Part shown: one piece after another, positions 18,399 to 26,604 of the stretch | How positions within the stretch are numbered: the first letter of the stretch is position 1 | How the letters are laid out: every line of letters starts with the position of its first letter | From: Clostridiaceae bacterium | GTDB lineage: Bacteria > Bacillota > Clostridia > Lachnospirales > Lachnospiraceae | Length of the DNA: 64,000 bases | Assembly (NCBI GenBank): GCA_910575795.1 | Contig: CAJTGE010000015.1 | Location: forward strand, 1-64,000 | Direction: 5' to 3' | Made by a program: the position numbers and the translations under genes | The notes under the pieces: generated by a model | Told to the model about the DNA's origin: nothing | The model's database searches: none | What the model saw: the letters and a program-made list of their open reading frames with translations, nothing else

Positions 18399-18428
18399 TG
18401 GGGGTGCTTCGGCACTCCTATTTTTTTG
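18399..18428 (+). terminator. Terminator used as group II intron target
   Basis: GGGGTGC-TTCG-GCACTCC forms a tetraloop hairpin (one G-U pair) followed by TATTTTTTT. The intron-like sequence starts three bases after the T-run. This is the target preference known for class C group II introns. Confidence 0.65.
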
Positions 18429-18430
18429 GT

Positions 18431-18680
18431 GTGCCCGGTGGGCACACGTTCTAACGGGTGAAAGTCCCCAATCCGCCCGGCAGTGGGAAGGATACAGCCG
18501 AAGCCAAGGGTGTCCATCGTGAGGTGAATCTGAAGAAAGTGGGCAAAACTCTGGCTTGCTACATTTGAGGTAAACGGTAGATACCGTTTACAATAGAAGT
18601 CGGAGGTTGTCGGGTGCGGATGCGTATGACCAGACAGGAAACAGGCAGTATCTGTCAGGGAATAATTGAGCTGTTGGTTT
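18431..18680 (+). pseudogene. 5' fragment of a group II intron
   Basis: GTGCCCGG opens the segment, followed by GGGTGAAAGTCCC, GGATACAGCCGAAGCC, GTGAGGTGAATCTGAAG and GAAGTCGGAGG, the layout of domain I in bacterial group II introns. There is no intron-encoded reverse transcriptase and no domain V: the sequence passes into the tetR promoter near 18685. The intron is therefore truncated and inactive. The right limit is approximate. Confidence 0.65.
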
Positions 18681-18687
18681 CTTTATA

Positions 18688-18736
18688 TTGACTTCCTAAC
18701 AATATTAGGATACAATATTCCTAATATTGTTAGGAA
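18688..18736 (+). promoter_or_regulatory. tetR promoter and 44-bp palindromic operator
   Basis: A -35 TTGACT (18688-18693), 17-bp spacer and -10 TACAAT (18711-18716) are overlapped by a perfect inverted repeat: TTCCTAACAATATTAGGA at 18693-18710 and its exact complement at 18719-18736. The start codon of the TetR gene follows 12 bases later. Autorepression is the natural reading. Confidence 0.82.
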
Positions 18737-18747
18737 TGGAGAAAACT

Positions 18748-19317
18748 ATGCCAAGACAAGGACTTACGAAAGAGGCAGTGGTTAAAGCAGCGGCATTATT
18801 AGTAGAAGAATATGGGTATGAAAATTTAACGCTGCATAAACTGGCAGCGAAGCTAAATATAAAACCAGCTTCACTGTATACGCATATTAAGGGAATTGAA
18901 GAGTTATATAGCTCCCTTAGCCATTTAGCATTAAGCCGGCTAAGAGATGAGATGTTGGATGCCGTAGCAGAAAAGAAGCAGGGAGAAGCACTTCGGGCGA
19001 TTGCTTTCTCGTATCATAGCTATGCGAAACAAAATCCTGAGATGTATCGTATTATTTTGAAAGTTCCTCATAGCAATTTAGAAAATCTGGTTGGGGCAGG
19101 GCGGGAAGTGAAATCAATTTTATTTGAGATATTATCTCAATATACGAAAGAAAAAACAAAAATAATGTATTATTCCCGATATTACCATAGCATTTTACAT
19201 GGCTTTGTTTCATTAGAGACGGCAGGATTTTTTGATGATGGATTTTCAGTAGAGAAAAGTCTGTCTGATATAGTTGATGATTTTATCAGACAACTTGAAA
19301 ATAAGCAGTTTGTTTGA
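18748..19317 (+). CDS. TetR/AcrR family regulator with WHG-type C-terminus
   Basis: This 189-residue protein has an N-terminal helix-turn-helix (residues 5-50: T-K-E-A-V-V-K-A-A-A-L-L, then the segment LTLHKLAAKLNIKPASLYTH). The C-terminal domain with Y-H-S-Y-A-K-Q-N-P-E-M-Y-R and H-G-F-V-S-L-E-T-A-G-F resembles the WHG type. ATG at 18748 has GGAG upstream. Its own promoter carries the palindromic operator. The PEBP gene follows 18 bases downstream and is probably co-regulated. Confidence 0.9.
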   Translation: MPRQGLTKEAVVKAAALLVEEYGYENLTLHKLAAKLNIKPASLYTHIKGIEELYSSLSHLALSRLRDEMLDAVAEKKQGEALRAIAFSYHSYAKQNPEMYRIILKVPHSNLENLVGAGREVKSILFEILSQYTKEKTKIMYYSRYYHSILHGFVSLETAGFFDDGFSVEKSLSDIVDDFIRQLENKQFV

Positions 19318-19335
19318 TGGAGGTGTGAAATAGAT

Positions 19336-19800
19336 ATGGATGTTTTGAATTTTGAATGTAGCAACATGAAAAATGGAGAGACATTCCCGGTAGAAAATAC
19401 AGGGCGGGGGCAGGATTGCTCTCCTGAATTTATCATAAAAAATCTATCTCCACGTGCGAAAACGCTGGCCATTATCCTTGAAGATATTAAGCACCCGATC
19501 TTTAAGAATTTTACACATTGGCTTATCTTTAATATACCAGCCAGAGAAAAGATAGACGGAGCGATTCCGGGAGGCAAAATTGTTTCAGGTCTGGGAAATG
19601 CCAGACAAGGAATTGGTTATGGACTGTATCGGTATGCCGGCCCCAAACCACCCAGGGGCAAACAGCATTTATACCGTTTTACAATGTACGCTCTTGATAG
19701 AGAGATAGGTTTAACTGGCATTCCTACAAAGAGCCGTTTTATGAAAATAGCGGGGAAATATATGATTCAGCGGGGCAATATCATTGGTAAATATGAGTAA
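19336..19800 (+). CDS. YbhB/YbcL-type PEBP protein
   Basis: This 154-residue protein has the bacterial Raf-kinase-inhibitor-like pattern: G-Q-D-C-S-P-E-F, L-A-I-I-L-E-D-I-K-H-P, F-T-H-W-L-I-F-N-I-P, Y-R-Y-A-G-P-K-P-P-R-G-K-Q-H-L-Y-R-F. The family binds small anionic ligands; the bacterial role is not well defined. GGAGG precedes the ATG. It forms an operon with tetR. Confidence 0.9.
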   Translation: MDVLNFECSNMKNGETFPVENTGRGQDCSPEFIIKNLSPRAKTLAIILEDIKHPIFKNFTHWLIFNIPAREKIDGAIPGGKIVSGLGNARQGIGYGLYRYAGPKPPRGKQHLYRFTMYALDREIGLTGIPTKSRFMKIAGKYMIQRGNIIGKYE

Positions 19801-19814
19801 TGGGTTGAATTTTA

Positions 19815-19845
19815 TTGACATGAAGCGCGCTTCATAGTTTATACT
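19815..19845 (+). promoter_or_regulatory. MerR-type promoter with 19-bp spacer and dyad
   Basis: -35 TTGACA (19815-19820) and -10 TATACT (19840-19845) are 19 bp apart, the over-long spacing typical of MerR-controlled promoters. A perfect 16-bp palindrome, ATGAAGCGCGCTTCAT (19820-19835), fills the spacer. Confidence 0.85.
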
Positions 19846-19903
19846 TTATTGAAATACTGATATTCAATAGAATTTGCTGATAGAGAAGGAAGGTGTGATT
19901 GAT

Positions 19904-20320
19904 ATGTATTCGGCAAAGGAGGCTGCAGAAATAACAGGTCTTTCCACTGCAACATTAAGATATTACGAAAGAGAGAAACTCATACCACAGATAACCAGAA
20001 CAGACCAAAAGTACAGACAATATGCGGATACAGATATTGAATGGATAAAAATGATACAGTGTATGCGTATGGCAAATATACCCATCAGATCAATAAAGCA
20101 ATATGTGGAATTGCTAATACAAGGAGGAAAAACCCTTAAGCAGCGTTATGATATGGTACAGGGCCATATAAAAGATATTGAAAATCAAATAACAAATCTA
20201 CAAAATGCCCTTATTTTAACGCAAAAGAAATTAATATTTTACGGAGAACTTTTACAACAACCCTCATATAAAGAAATAACATATATGGAAGAATGGAAGA
20301 TGTTCAAGCACGGAAATTAA
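19904..20320 (+). CDS. MerR family regulator
   Basis: This 138-residue protein has a winged helix at the N-terminus (Y-S-A-K-E-A-A-E-I-T-G-L-S-T-A-T-L-R-Y-Y-E-R-E, then R-Q-Y-A-D-T-D). A long dimerisation coiled coil follows near residues 75-115. No cysteine cluster for metal sensing is evident, which suggests a small-molecule type. An in-frame ATG at 19874 lies upstream, but 19904 has the better ribosome site. It likely controls itself and the tautomerase and SDR genes behind it. Confidence 0.9.
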   Translation: MYSAKEAAEITGLSTATLRYYEREKLIPQITRTDQKYRQYADTDIEWIKMIQCMRMANIPIRSIKQYVELLIQGGKTLKQRYDMVQGHIKDIENQITNLQNALILTQKKLIFYGELLQQPSYKEITYMEEWKMFKHGN

Positions 20321-20347
20321 AAAGTAGAATTGCAAAGGAGAAAGAAA

Positions 20348-20557
20348 ATGCCCTACATTACAATTGAAAGTGGTACCTTATCAGATGAACAAAAGGAAAA
20401 ATTGATTAAGAGATTAACGGAAGTATCTTCTGAGATTATGAAAGTACCGCAAGAATTTTTTATGACGACTATAAAGGAAGTGCCTGATAAAAATTTCGGT
20501 ATCAGTGGCAAAACAATTGATAAAGTGAAAGCAGAGTATATGCAGTCACATAACTAA
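20348..20557 (+). CDS. 4-oxalocrotonate tautomerase family protein
   Basis: This 69-residue protein begins M-P-Y-I-T-I-E-S-G, leaving Pro as the N-terminal catalytic residue after Met removal. The rest (L-S-D-E-Q-K-E-K-L-I-K-R-L-T-E, then V-P-Q-E-F-F-M-T-T-I-K-E-V) fits the tautomerase fold. AAAGGAG lies before the start. It lies between merR and an SDR gene, so the three may form a small-molecule response operon. The substrate is unknown. Confidence 0.88.
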   Translation: MPYITIESGTLSDEQKEKLIKRLTEVSSEIMKVPQEFFMTTIKEVPDKNFGISGKTIDKVKAEYMQSHN

Positions 20558-20605
20558 GATCAAACCGCTATAAGTTTAGATTAAGTATGGAAATGAGGAA
20601 TATGG

Positions 20606-21331
20606 ATGAAAAATGTTTTAATTACAGGGACGACAAGCGGGATTGGAAAAGCACTTGCTGAAAAATTTGCCGGTGAGAAGATGAATGTAATACTTGTTGC
20701 AAGAGATAGAAAAAAATTGGAACAGCAGCAATTATTTTTGCAAAGCCAATATCAGGTGAAAGTAAATTATATTCTTTATGATCTGACCAAAGAAGATGCT
20801 GTTGATTTTATCATAGAACAAATAAAGCAGTGGGGAATCCAAATTCATATTCTTGTTAATAATGCTGGTTTTAATGAATGTGGATATTTTAGGAACACAG
20901 ATTTAAAGAAAGAACTTGAAATGATAAATATGCATATACGTTTTGTTACTGAACTTTCTAAACGTATATTGATAAACATGGAAGAGAATGGATATGGAAG
21001 AATCCTTAATGTTGGCTCAACGGGGTCTTTTATACCGTCTCCTACGGATGCTGTTTATTCTGCAACAAAAGCATATATCAAGTCTTTTTCAGATGCTTTG
21101 TGTGGAGAATATAGAAAAACAAATATTAGAGTCAGCACTTTATGTCCCGGAGCAACTCAGACGGAATTTGCTAAAAAGGCTAATATAGATAATACATTGC
21201 TTTTCAAATTGGCCGTAATGAAGCCGGAACGAGTTGCAGAAATTGCTTATTTTAAAATGATGAAAGGAAAGAGAATTATTATTCCAGGAATGTATAACAA
21301 ACTTTTAGTTGCTTTTTCAAAAAAGCCATAG
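20606..21331 (+). CDS. SDR family oxidoreductase
   Basis: This 241-residue protein has the classical short-chain dehydrogenase motifs: nucleotide loop T-G-T-T-S-G-I-G-K-A near residue 8, N-N-A-G near 89, catalytic S-T/Y-S-A-T-K near 150-155, and P-G-A-T-Q-T-E. It resembles DltE/YqjQ-like reductases by length and motifs. GAGGA precedes the ATG. The substrate cannot be inferred. It closes the MerR operon. Confidence 0.88.
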   Translation: MKNVLITGTTSGIGKALAEKFAGEKMNVILVARDRKKLEQQQLFLQSQYQVKVNYILYDLTKEDAVDFIIEQIKQWGIQIHILVNNAGFNECGYFRNTDLKKELEMINMHIRFVTELSKRILINMEENGYGRILNVGSTGSFIPSPTDAVYSATKAYIKSFSDALCGEYRKTNIRVSTLCPGATQTEFAKKANIDNTLLFKLAVMKPERVAEIAYFKMMKGKRIIIPGMYNKLLVAFSKKP

Positions 21332-21443
21332 AAAAATCCCCCTTCTCCCACATGGGGCGGTGCGTGGTTTACGGTTGCTTTTTATAATTCAAGGGGCAAT
21401 AGCACTTTATACTGTCGCCCCACTGATTATCTTTTAGTAATTA

Positions 21444-21863
21444 TTAGATTTCAAAATCTTCTGAATGAAAATTGCTGTAATATCTTCCCTTTATGGCTGT
21501 AAACTTCAACACACAATAATCTGGGTCTGTTACGTCGCCCTTGTAATACATAGTATCGCTTTCTTGCCATATCCGTTCTTTTGCCTCACTTGTTTCTAAA
21601 ACTTCAACCGTTCCTATTAGACTGATTCCTCGAAAGAAACGCCTATCCATAAAATATATACTTGCTTTTGGGTTTTCGCGGAAAAATTTCACTTTATTTG
21701 ATGATGTATTTGTGCTAAACAAAAATACTTTTATTCCCTGACGTTCTCGCGGTTTCAGCATTGCTTTCGTAACAGGAAAGCCCTCATTGTCAACATAACT
21801 AATAAAAGCTGTGCTGGATTTATCTACTAAATTGCCTATTGTCTGCTCTGAATCTTTCATCAT
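21444..21863 (-). CDS. Pyridoxamine 5'-phosphate oxidase family protein
   Basis: This 139-residue flavin-binding split-barrel protein has V-D-K-S-S-T-A-F-I-S-Y-V-D-N-E-G-F-P, F-L-F-S-T-N-T-S-S-N-K-V and F-R-E-N-P-K-A-S-I-Y-F-M-D. Most such short proteins bind FMN or F420 and reduce unknown substrates. GGGAGGGG precedes the ATG. It lies downstream of hxlR on the same strand, with a hairpin (ACACAC/GTGTGT, about 21924-21941) between them. Confidence 0.85.
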   Translation of the reverse strand: MMKDSEQTIGNLVDKSSTAFISYVDNEGFPVTKAMLKPRERQGIKVFLFSTNTSSNKVKFFRENPKASIYFMDRRFFRGISLIGTVEVLETSEAKERIWQESDTMYYKGDVTDPDYCVLKFTAIKGRYYSNFHSEDFEI

Positions 21864-21941
21864 TACAAAACCCCTCCCGTTTTTATTTTCATTCTAACAG
21901 GGAGAGGTTTATTTGTACATTACACACTTTTTTGTGTGTAT

Positions 21942-22298
21942 CTATATCAATCCTTTATTTTTCAAAAAATCTTCCTTTCCGTCCTCCTTCATTAACTCAA
22001 TGCCAATTTCCTGCATAGTAATGATAACATTTAACATTCGTTTGCCCTTATCTGTAAGAGAATATTCCACTTTTAGTGGGTATCCTTCAAACTGTTTTTT
22101 TTGCACCATTCCAAAATCCTGTAATTCTCCCAAATGTTGTAGTAACATTTTTTGTCCAATTCCAACTATGTCATTTTGTAAAGCAGATAGAGAACTTGCA
22201 CCTTTTCCCAACTGCCATAGTATAATTGGCTTCCATTTCCCACGAATAATATCATGTGTTAATTCCAGTGGGCATGTATAACTGTCACGTACTTTCAC
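21942..22298 (-). CDS. HxlR family transcriptional regulator
   Basis: This 118-residue protein has the DUF24/HxlR winged helix: C-P-L-E-L-T-H-D-I-I-R-G-K-W-K-P-I-I-L, then M-L-L-Q-H-L-G-E-L-Q-D-F-G-M-V, then V-E-Y-S-L-T-D-K-G-K. The Cys near residue 9 is the position used for redox sensing in some family members. It probably controls the PPOX-type gene downstream. Confidence 0.9.
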   Translation of the reverse strand: MKVRDSYTCPLELTHDIIRGKWKPIILWQLGKGASSLSALQNDIVGIGQKMLLQHLGELQDFGMVQKKQFEGYPLKVEYSLTDKGKRMLNVIITMQEIGIELMKEDGKEDFLKNKGLI

Positions 22299-22489
22299 GT
22301 CGATTACCTCCCGGTTTTATCAGTTGTTGTATCTCTATGATTTTATCATATCAACGCAAATATATCTATTGTATTAAAGATATAAAGAGAGGGATTCCGT
22401 AGTAGTCGGCATTGTGCCGTAATGTGTATAACTGGCTGTCTGGAACCGGGATTACAGCGTAGAGGAAGGAGAAACCATATGATAGAAGA

Positions 22490-23429
22490 TTACCGCAGAA
22501 GTCCGGGCGGCCATAGACAGAGCCGCCGGGGATATGGAGTTCGCCGGGGACGAATACATAGAACCGGCTGACGGGCTTATCCACTGTAAGAAATGCCGTG
22601 GCAGCCGCCAGACCGTTGTGCCCAGGTTCGGAGGCTCCGGCTATTTCATGCCCCGCTGCCTATGCCCCTGCCAGCAGAAGGCGCAGGAGGAACGGAAAGC
22701 CATGGAGGAACAGAGGGAACGCATGGAGCGTATCAAATGCCGGAAGGCGCAGGGGCTTCAGGACAGATACCTTTATGATTATACCTTTCACCAATGATAA
22801 CAGCCAGAATCCCGTCATGGAGAAGGCACACGCTTATGTGGAGCATTGGAAGGAGGCATACCGGGGCAATACCGGCCTTCTGCTTTTTGGTGACGTGGGA
22901 ACCGGGAAATCCTTTTTTGCCGGCTGTATCGCCAATGCCCTGCTTGACTGTGACGTGCCGGTACTGATGACAAATTTCCCGTCTATCCTGAAACCGGCTG
23001 ACCGGCGTGTTTGCCGAGGACAGGGCGGCCTTTATCGCCAGCCTGGACGATTACAGCCTGCTTGTCATTGATGATTTAGGCGTAGAAAGGAATACCGAGT
23101 ATGCCATGGAGCAGATGTTTACCGTCATTGACAGCCGGTATCGGAGCAAGAAGCCGCTGATTGTCACGACAAACCTGAAACTGGAAGAAATCAAGAACCC
23201 GCCTGACCTTGCCCACACAAGGATTTATGACCGCATACTGGAACGGCGTGCGCCGGTTCTCTTTTCCGGGAAGAATTTCCGGGAAGAGGGAGCCAGGGCG
23301 ACCAAAGCGGCGGAGAAGAAGATTGGCCGGACTACCTACATTGTGCGGGTTCATTTCAGCAAGACGAGCAAGGAAACCATGAGCGACAAAATCAAGCGTA
23401 TGCTGAAAAATGAGATACGGCAGATGTAA
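22490..23429 (+). pseudogene. DnaC/IstB-like ATPase with two frameshifts
   Basis: Three consecutive frames reconstitute one protein. The first is an N-terminal zinc ribbon (C-K-K-C ... C-L-C-P-C) ending at 22797. The second is the Walker A part (F-G-D-V-G-T-G-K-S-F-F-A), about 22790-23000. The third is the Walker B part (L-L-V-I-D-D-L-G) from 23007. Single extra bases near 22790 (CACC for ACC) and near 22990 (AAACC for AACC) break the frame. Such proteins sit in clostridial conjugative elements. The gene is dead. Confidence 0.82.
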
Positions 23430-23534
23430 AAAAGCGATAACGGAAACAGGCCGGGAATCAGAAATGCGCTGGCTCCCGGCTTGTACAATCAGGTTTATAA
23501 AAAGTATGGAGATACGAAAACAGAAGGAAAGCAG

Positions 23535-24110
23535 ATGGGAAGATTGACAGTGACGGAACAGATAGATCAGAAACATCAGGAAGATTTACAAAGGCTAAAA
23601 AGCTTTCGCCTGCTTGATGATGATTTCCTCACAACGTGTTTTGAGGGAGATACGGCAAGCATAGAACTGGTATTGCAGATTGTGCTGGAAAAGCCGGATT
23701 TAAAGGCGCTGGACGTCCGCACCCAGGTATTTGTGGAGAATTTGTTGAATCGTTCAGTAAGGCCGGATATCCTGGCTACGGACAGCACAGGGGCGAAACT
23801 GAATGTGGAGGTACAGCGCTCCGACAAAGGAGCCGGGAGAAAAAGGGCAAGGTACAACACATCATGATGGACGCAAACCTTTTGAAGAAAGGCGAGGACT
23901 TCGACAAGCTGCCGGAAACGTGGGTAATCTTTATCACAGAGAATGACGTAATGGGAAAAGGGCTGCCGCTCTATCCGATTGAGCGGTGTTTTTTAGGAAC
24001 CGGGGAAAGATTTGAGGACGGTTCGCACATACTGTATGTAAATGGCGCTTACCGTGGAGATACGCCAATCGGGAAGTTAATGCATGACTTCTCCTGCACA
24101 GACGCAGCGC
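23535..24110 (+). pseudogene. Rpn-type PD-(D/E)XK nuclease/transposase, broken
   Basis: The first part (from 23535) has F-R-L-L-D-D-D-F-L-T and D-I-L-A-T-D-S-T-G-A-K-L-N-V-E-V-Q-R, the catalytic D...ExQ of Rpn proteins. It stops after R-A-R-Y-N-T-S at 23867. The frame then shifts to M-M-D-A-N-L-L-K-K-G-E-D-F and continues to C-T-D-A-A near 24105, where the rest is lost. Intact relatives have both parts fused plus a C-terminal half. Confidence 0.8.
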
Positions 24111-24252
24111 ATATTCCCAATGTAGAACAGGTATCTACACAGACACCCACATATATTTTCCTGATGATGATAGTATTGCGGCAGCAACTCCCCACGCATC
24201 CATATAATCAGATATTTGCCGCCTGAAACATTTCTTTCCATATCTGTTCCAT
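24105..24252 (-). pseudogene. Cytidine deaminase-like remnant
   Basis: From ATG 24252 the frame gives M-E-Q-I-W-K-E-M-F-Q-A-A. After a frameshift it gives W-G-V-A-A-A-I-L-S-S-S-G, then G-V-C-V-D-T-C-S-T-L-G-I-C-A, which resembles the zinc-binding start of a cytidine/blasticidin deaminase. The C-terminal part is gone. This is a weak call made from short motifs. Confidence 0.4.
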
Positions 24253-24336
24253 ATAATTTCCTCCATTTTTTTGATAAATCTCGATTACCCAGTATGTCAA
24301 ACTGGAAATGGTTGAGAAAGACGCTATATTGAAATC

Positions 24337-24612
24337 CAAAATTTTTGAGAAAATCCGATAATGGGTGTCGAAAATCAATCATACCAACAACAAAATCGTC
24401 TTTTCGCCTTACCGCTAAAAACACTTTTGATGGAACATATCCGCTTTTATATTTTTCTCTTAAGCTTCTCTCAAATTCAATCCACTCATTAAATGATTGG
24501 ACATCTTCAAGACCTGCACAACCATCAAAACTATCTCCACATTGTAACATTCTTTATATGACATAACTTGTTCTGCATATAGTTTAGATGGCCTAATCAA
24601 CATCAATTCATG
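24337..24612 (-). pseudogene. Decayed copy of the 9456 GNAT gene
   Basis: This is nearly identical in sequence to the intact GNAT at 9456-9986. Its start codon has become ATA, and one TTCT unit is lost (24550 region). The stretch between two CCAAAATYTTTGA repeats is deleted, removing the acetyl-CoA loop. The residues after N-F-G are thus out of frame. Confidence 0.85.
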
Positions 24613-24654
24613 TATCACATTCATCCTCACAAATTTGAAGTTATCTGTTTCGAT

Positions 24655-25279
24655 TTACAATTTTTTTCCCATACAAAGGGATTCTGGCATATCTACGTAC
24701 GCACCATAATTAGGAATTTGCTTAAATCCTAGAGCGTGTTTGAAAATTGCTTTCTGGTAGCTGTGCGTGCCACTTTGTGGGAGATTTGTGCCAAATGAAC
24801 GCGGCGCAGCGGGCTGCGTTAAGTGAATTTGGCCCAAATATACCGCGAAGTGGCGCGTGCAGATGCCAGGAATGAATTTTCAAACACACTCTAGCTTTGA
24901 ATAGATATGACAGGATTCCGCTAAAAGTTCTCCTGTTTCCAAAATCATTTTCTTATATCCCAGTTCTTTTGCCCACTCTGTTAGTTTAGAAACCAACACA
25001 GTTCCTATGCCCTTTCCTTGTTCAGTTGGTATGACAAACACTCTTTTTAGCTCTACTGTGTTTTTATTATAAGGACGTATCGAACCACCACCAATCGGTT
25101 TATTGCCTCGATAAACAACTATCGCTTCGTTTATTTTATCAATTTAGGTTATATTGAGCGTACTTATTTCGTTTAATTATTTTTCCAACTCGCAAATCTA
25201 AGTCTGCGTCAAGTAACCTGCAATTTTCTATAAAATCTTTGTTATTCCCATCGCATCTTAAAAATACAATTTCGCTCAT
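24655..25279 (-). pseudogene. GNAT acetyltransferase gene split by a MITE
   Basis: From ATG 25279 the frame reads [10 protein letters not shown]. It is broken by an internal stop/frameshift near 25145, then runs [31 protein letters not shown] and ends ...H-I-Y-S-K. The missing L-G-F-K-Q-I-P-N-Y-G-A-Y-V-D continues after the 160-bp element (24730 down to 24655). Removing the element restores a smooth L-G-F-K junction with a duplicated TA. Confidence 0.85.
24732..24891. mobile_element. 160-bp MITE-like palindromic element, copy 1
   Basis: Ends are GAGCGTGTTTGAAAATT and its near-exact complement; TA flanks each side (24730-24731, 24892-24893). The interrupted GNAT gene needs only one TA, so TA is the likely target duplication, as for Tc1/mariner/IS630-type MITEs. 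Nearly the whole element folds as a hairpin. A second full copy is at 56235-56394 and a stub at 47400-47426. No coding capacity. Confidence 0.85.
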
Positions 25280-25338
25280 CTTTGTCTTACCTCCCCAAAA
25301 TTCCAATGTCCCAGTATGTCAAACTGAAATTGTTTTTC

Positions 25339-25614
25339 TTATAAATCATCTTTAGAAATTGCTATTGAAGGATAATGAGAAAGCTCCGTCAAATCAACAT
25401 TTAGTGGCACACTGTAAACCATGTAATAATTATTAGGATTGGCAGCAATCAATTCATTCATTTTTTGTTCTGCTAAGTCTTTATCATTTGTAGCATACAC
25501 AACTGATACAACACCTACTTTATCATTTTCCGTCTCCTGTATATTTCCGCATAAAATTAATTTTAATGGGGCATTCCCATTCAAGCCTTGCTTAATATAG
25601 TCCTTATACTCCAT
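25339..25614 (-). CDS. Hypothetical 91-residue array protein
   Basis: This protein starts MEYKDYIKQGLNGNAPLK with GGAGGG upstream and contains C-G-N-I-Q-E-T-E-N-D-K-V-G-V-V-S-V-V-Y-A-T-N and Y-Y-M-V-Y-S-V-P-L. It looks like a small alpha/beta protein with no membrane segment. I do not recognise the family. It is the only apparently intact gene in the second array copy and stands in the same slot (first from the TraG fragment) as the small membrane gene at 11062. Confidence 0.65.
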   Translation of the reverse strand: MEYKDYIKQGLNGNAPLKLILCGNIQETENDKVGVVSVVYATNDKDLAEQKMNELIAANPNNYYMVYSVPLNVDLTELSHYPSIAISKDDL

Positions 25615-25663
25615 AGTTTGCCCTCCATCAATTCTGATTTGTTATTGTGTTCAGTTTAGCACG

Positions 25664-25737
25664 TTTATAGAACATCTACAAGATTCTGTGTATGAAAAAG
25701 CAAAAAGAATGAATTCTTCACTTGACAATGTGGCAAA
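25664..25737 (+). pseudogene. Second TraG fragment at an array junction
   Basis: About 75 bases nearly identical to 11347-11420 encode F-I-E-H-L-Q-D-S-V-Y-E-K-A-K ... S-S-L-D-N-V-A-K. The upstream ~10 bases (AGTTTAGCAC) are also shared. After 25737 the sequence diverges into an IS66 remnant. Confidence 0.75.
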
Positions 25738-25789
25738 GAAACGGATGGATATCAGGGATACAACAATCTTCCAGGGATCAGACGCTGAT

Positions 25790-26448
25790 CCTGCCGGGCA
25801 CATATCCGCCGATACTTTTTCGATGCTGTTCCCAAAGGCAGGCAGTATGATTACAGCCAGCCGGCAGTGCAGGGAGTCCAGCACTGCAGCCGGTTATTCA
25901 CCATTGAGGACTCCGTAAACAAAAAGTATCCCGGTAATTATGAAAAGCGGAACCGGATGCGTCTCGAGAAGGAAAAACCTGTTCTGGAGCTTTTGGTCGT
26001 GGCTCGGGCAGCAGAAGCCAGTCCGGAACACCCGGATAGATAAAGCGGTAAATTATGTTCTCAACCGGCGAGATACAGCGGAGGCCTGTCTGGAAGACGG
26101 ACGCTGCAGCTTTACGAATAACTCAGCGAAAATGCAATCCGTCCATTCGCAACAGGGCGGAAGAACTGGCTGTTCTGCAGTTCCGCAGAAGGAGCGAATG
26201 CCAGTGCAGCAGTCTGCACAATGGTTGAGATGGCAAAAGCACATGGCCTGAATATTTACGAATATCTCAAATATCTGCCGGAGCATCGGCCAGGTAAAGA
26301 TATGACCGATGAACAGCCGGCGGAACTGGCGCCGTGGAGTGAAAAACTTCAATCTATCAAAAATCGCATGTGAATTATAGTGAATTACTCCAACTCACAA
26401 AGGGCTGGGGTAATTTTGTATCTGACCGCATTCATATTTGGCGCTTAC
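25790..26448 (+). pseudogene. IS66-type element remnant with right terminal repeat
   Basis: Across frameshifts the sequence gives R-R-Y-F-F-D-A-V-P-K-G, V-Q-H-C-S-R-L-F-T-I-E-D, R-L-E-K-E-K-P-V-L-E, then E-D-G-R-C-S-F-T-N-N-S-A and G-R-K-N-W-L-F-C-S-S, ending at the stop 26371-26373. This is the C-terminal half of an IS66 transposase of a different subgroup from the intact copy. GCGCTTAC at 26441-26448 matches the IS66 right end. The left part is deleted. Confidence 0.8.
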
Positions 26449-26468
26449 CTCCTTTTATTGGAAAAGGG

Positions 26469-26556
26469 GTACAAGGGCGTATTTGAGAGCCTACCGGAAG
26501 AAAAACAGTCGATACTTATCGGACGAAAAGCTGATTTCGCAGAGAGGCAGGGATAG
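26469..26556 (+). pseudogene. C-terminal remnant of the 12098-type gene
   Basis: The frame G-V-F-E-S-L-P-E-E-K-Q-S-I-L-I-G-R-K-A-D-F-A ends at a TAG at 26554 and matches the C-terminus of the 12098-12466 protein. The IS66 right end lies about 20 bases upstream, so the IS likely entered this gene before decay. Confidence 0.7.
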
Positions 26557-26604
26557 ACCTGTAAAAGAATGTTTTTATAAAAGAAATGGATTCCGTAGGC
26601 GCAG

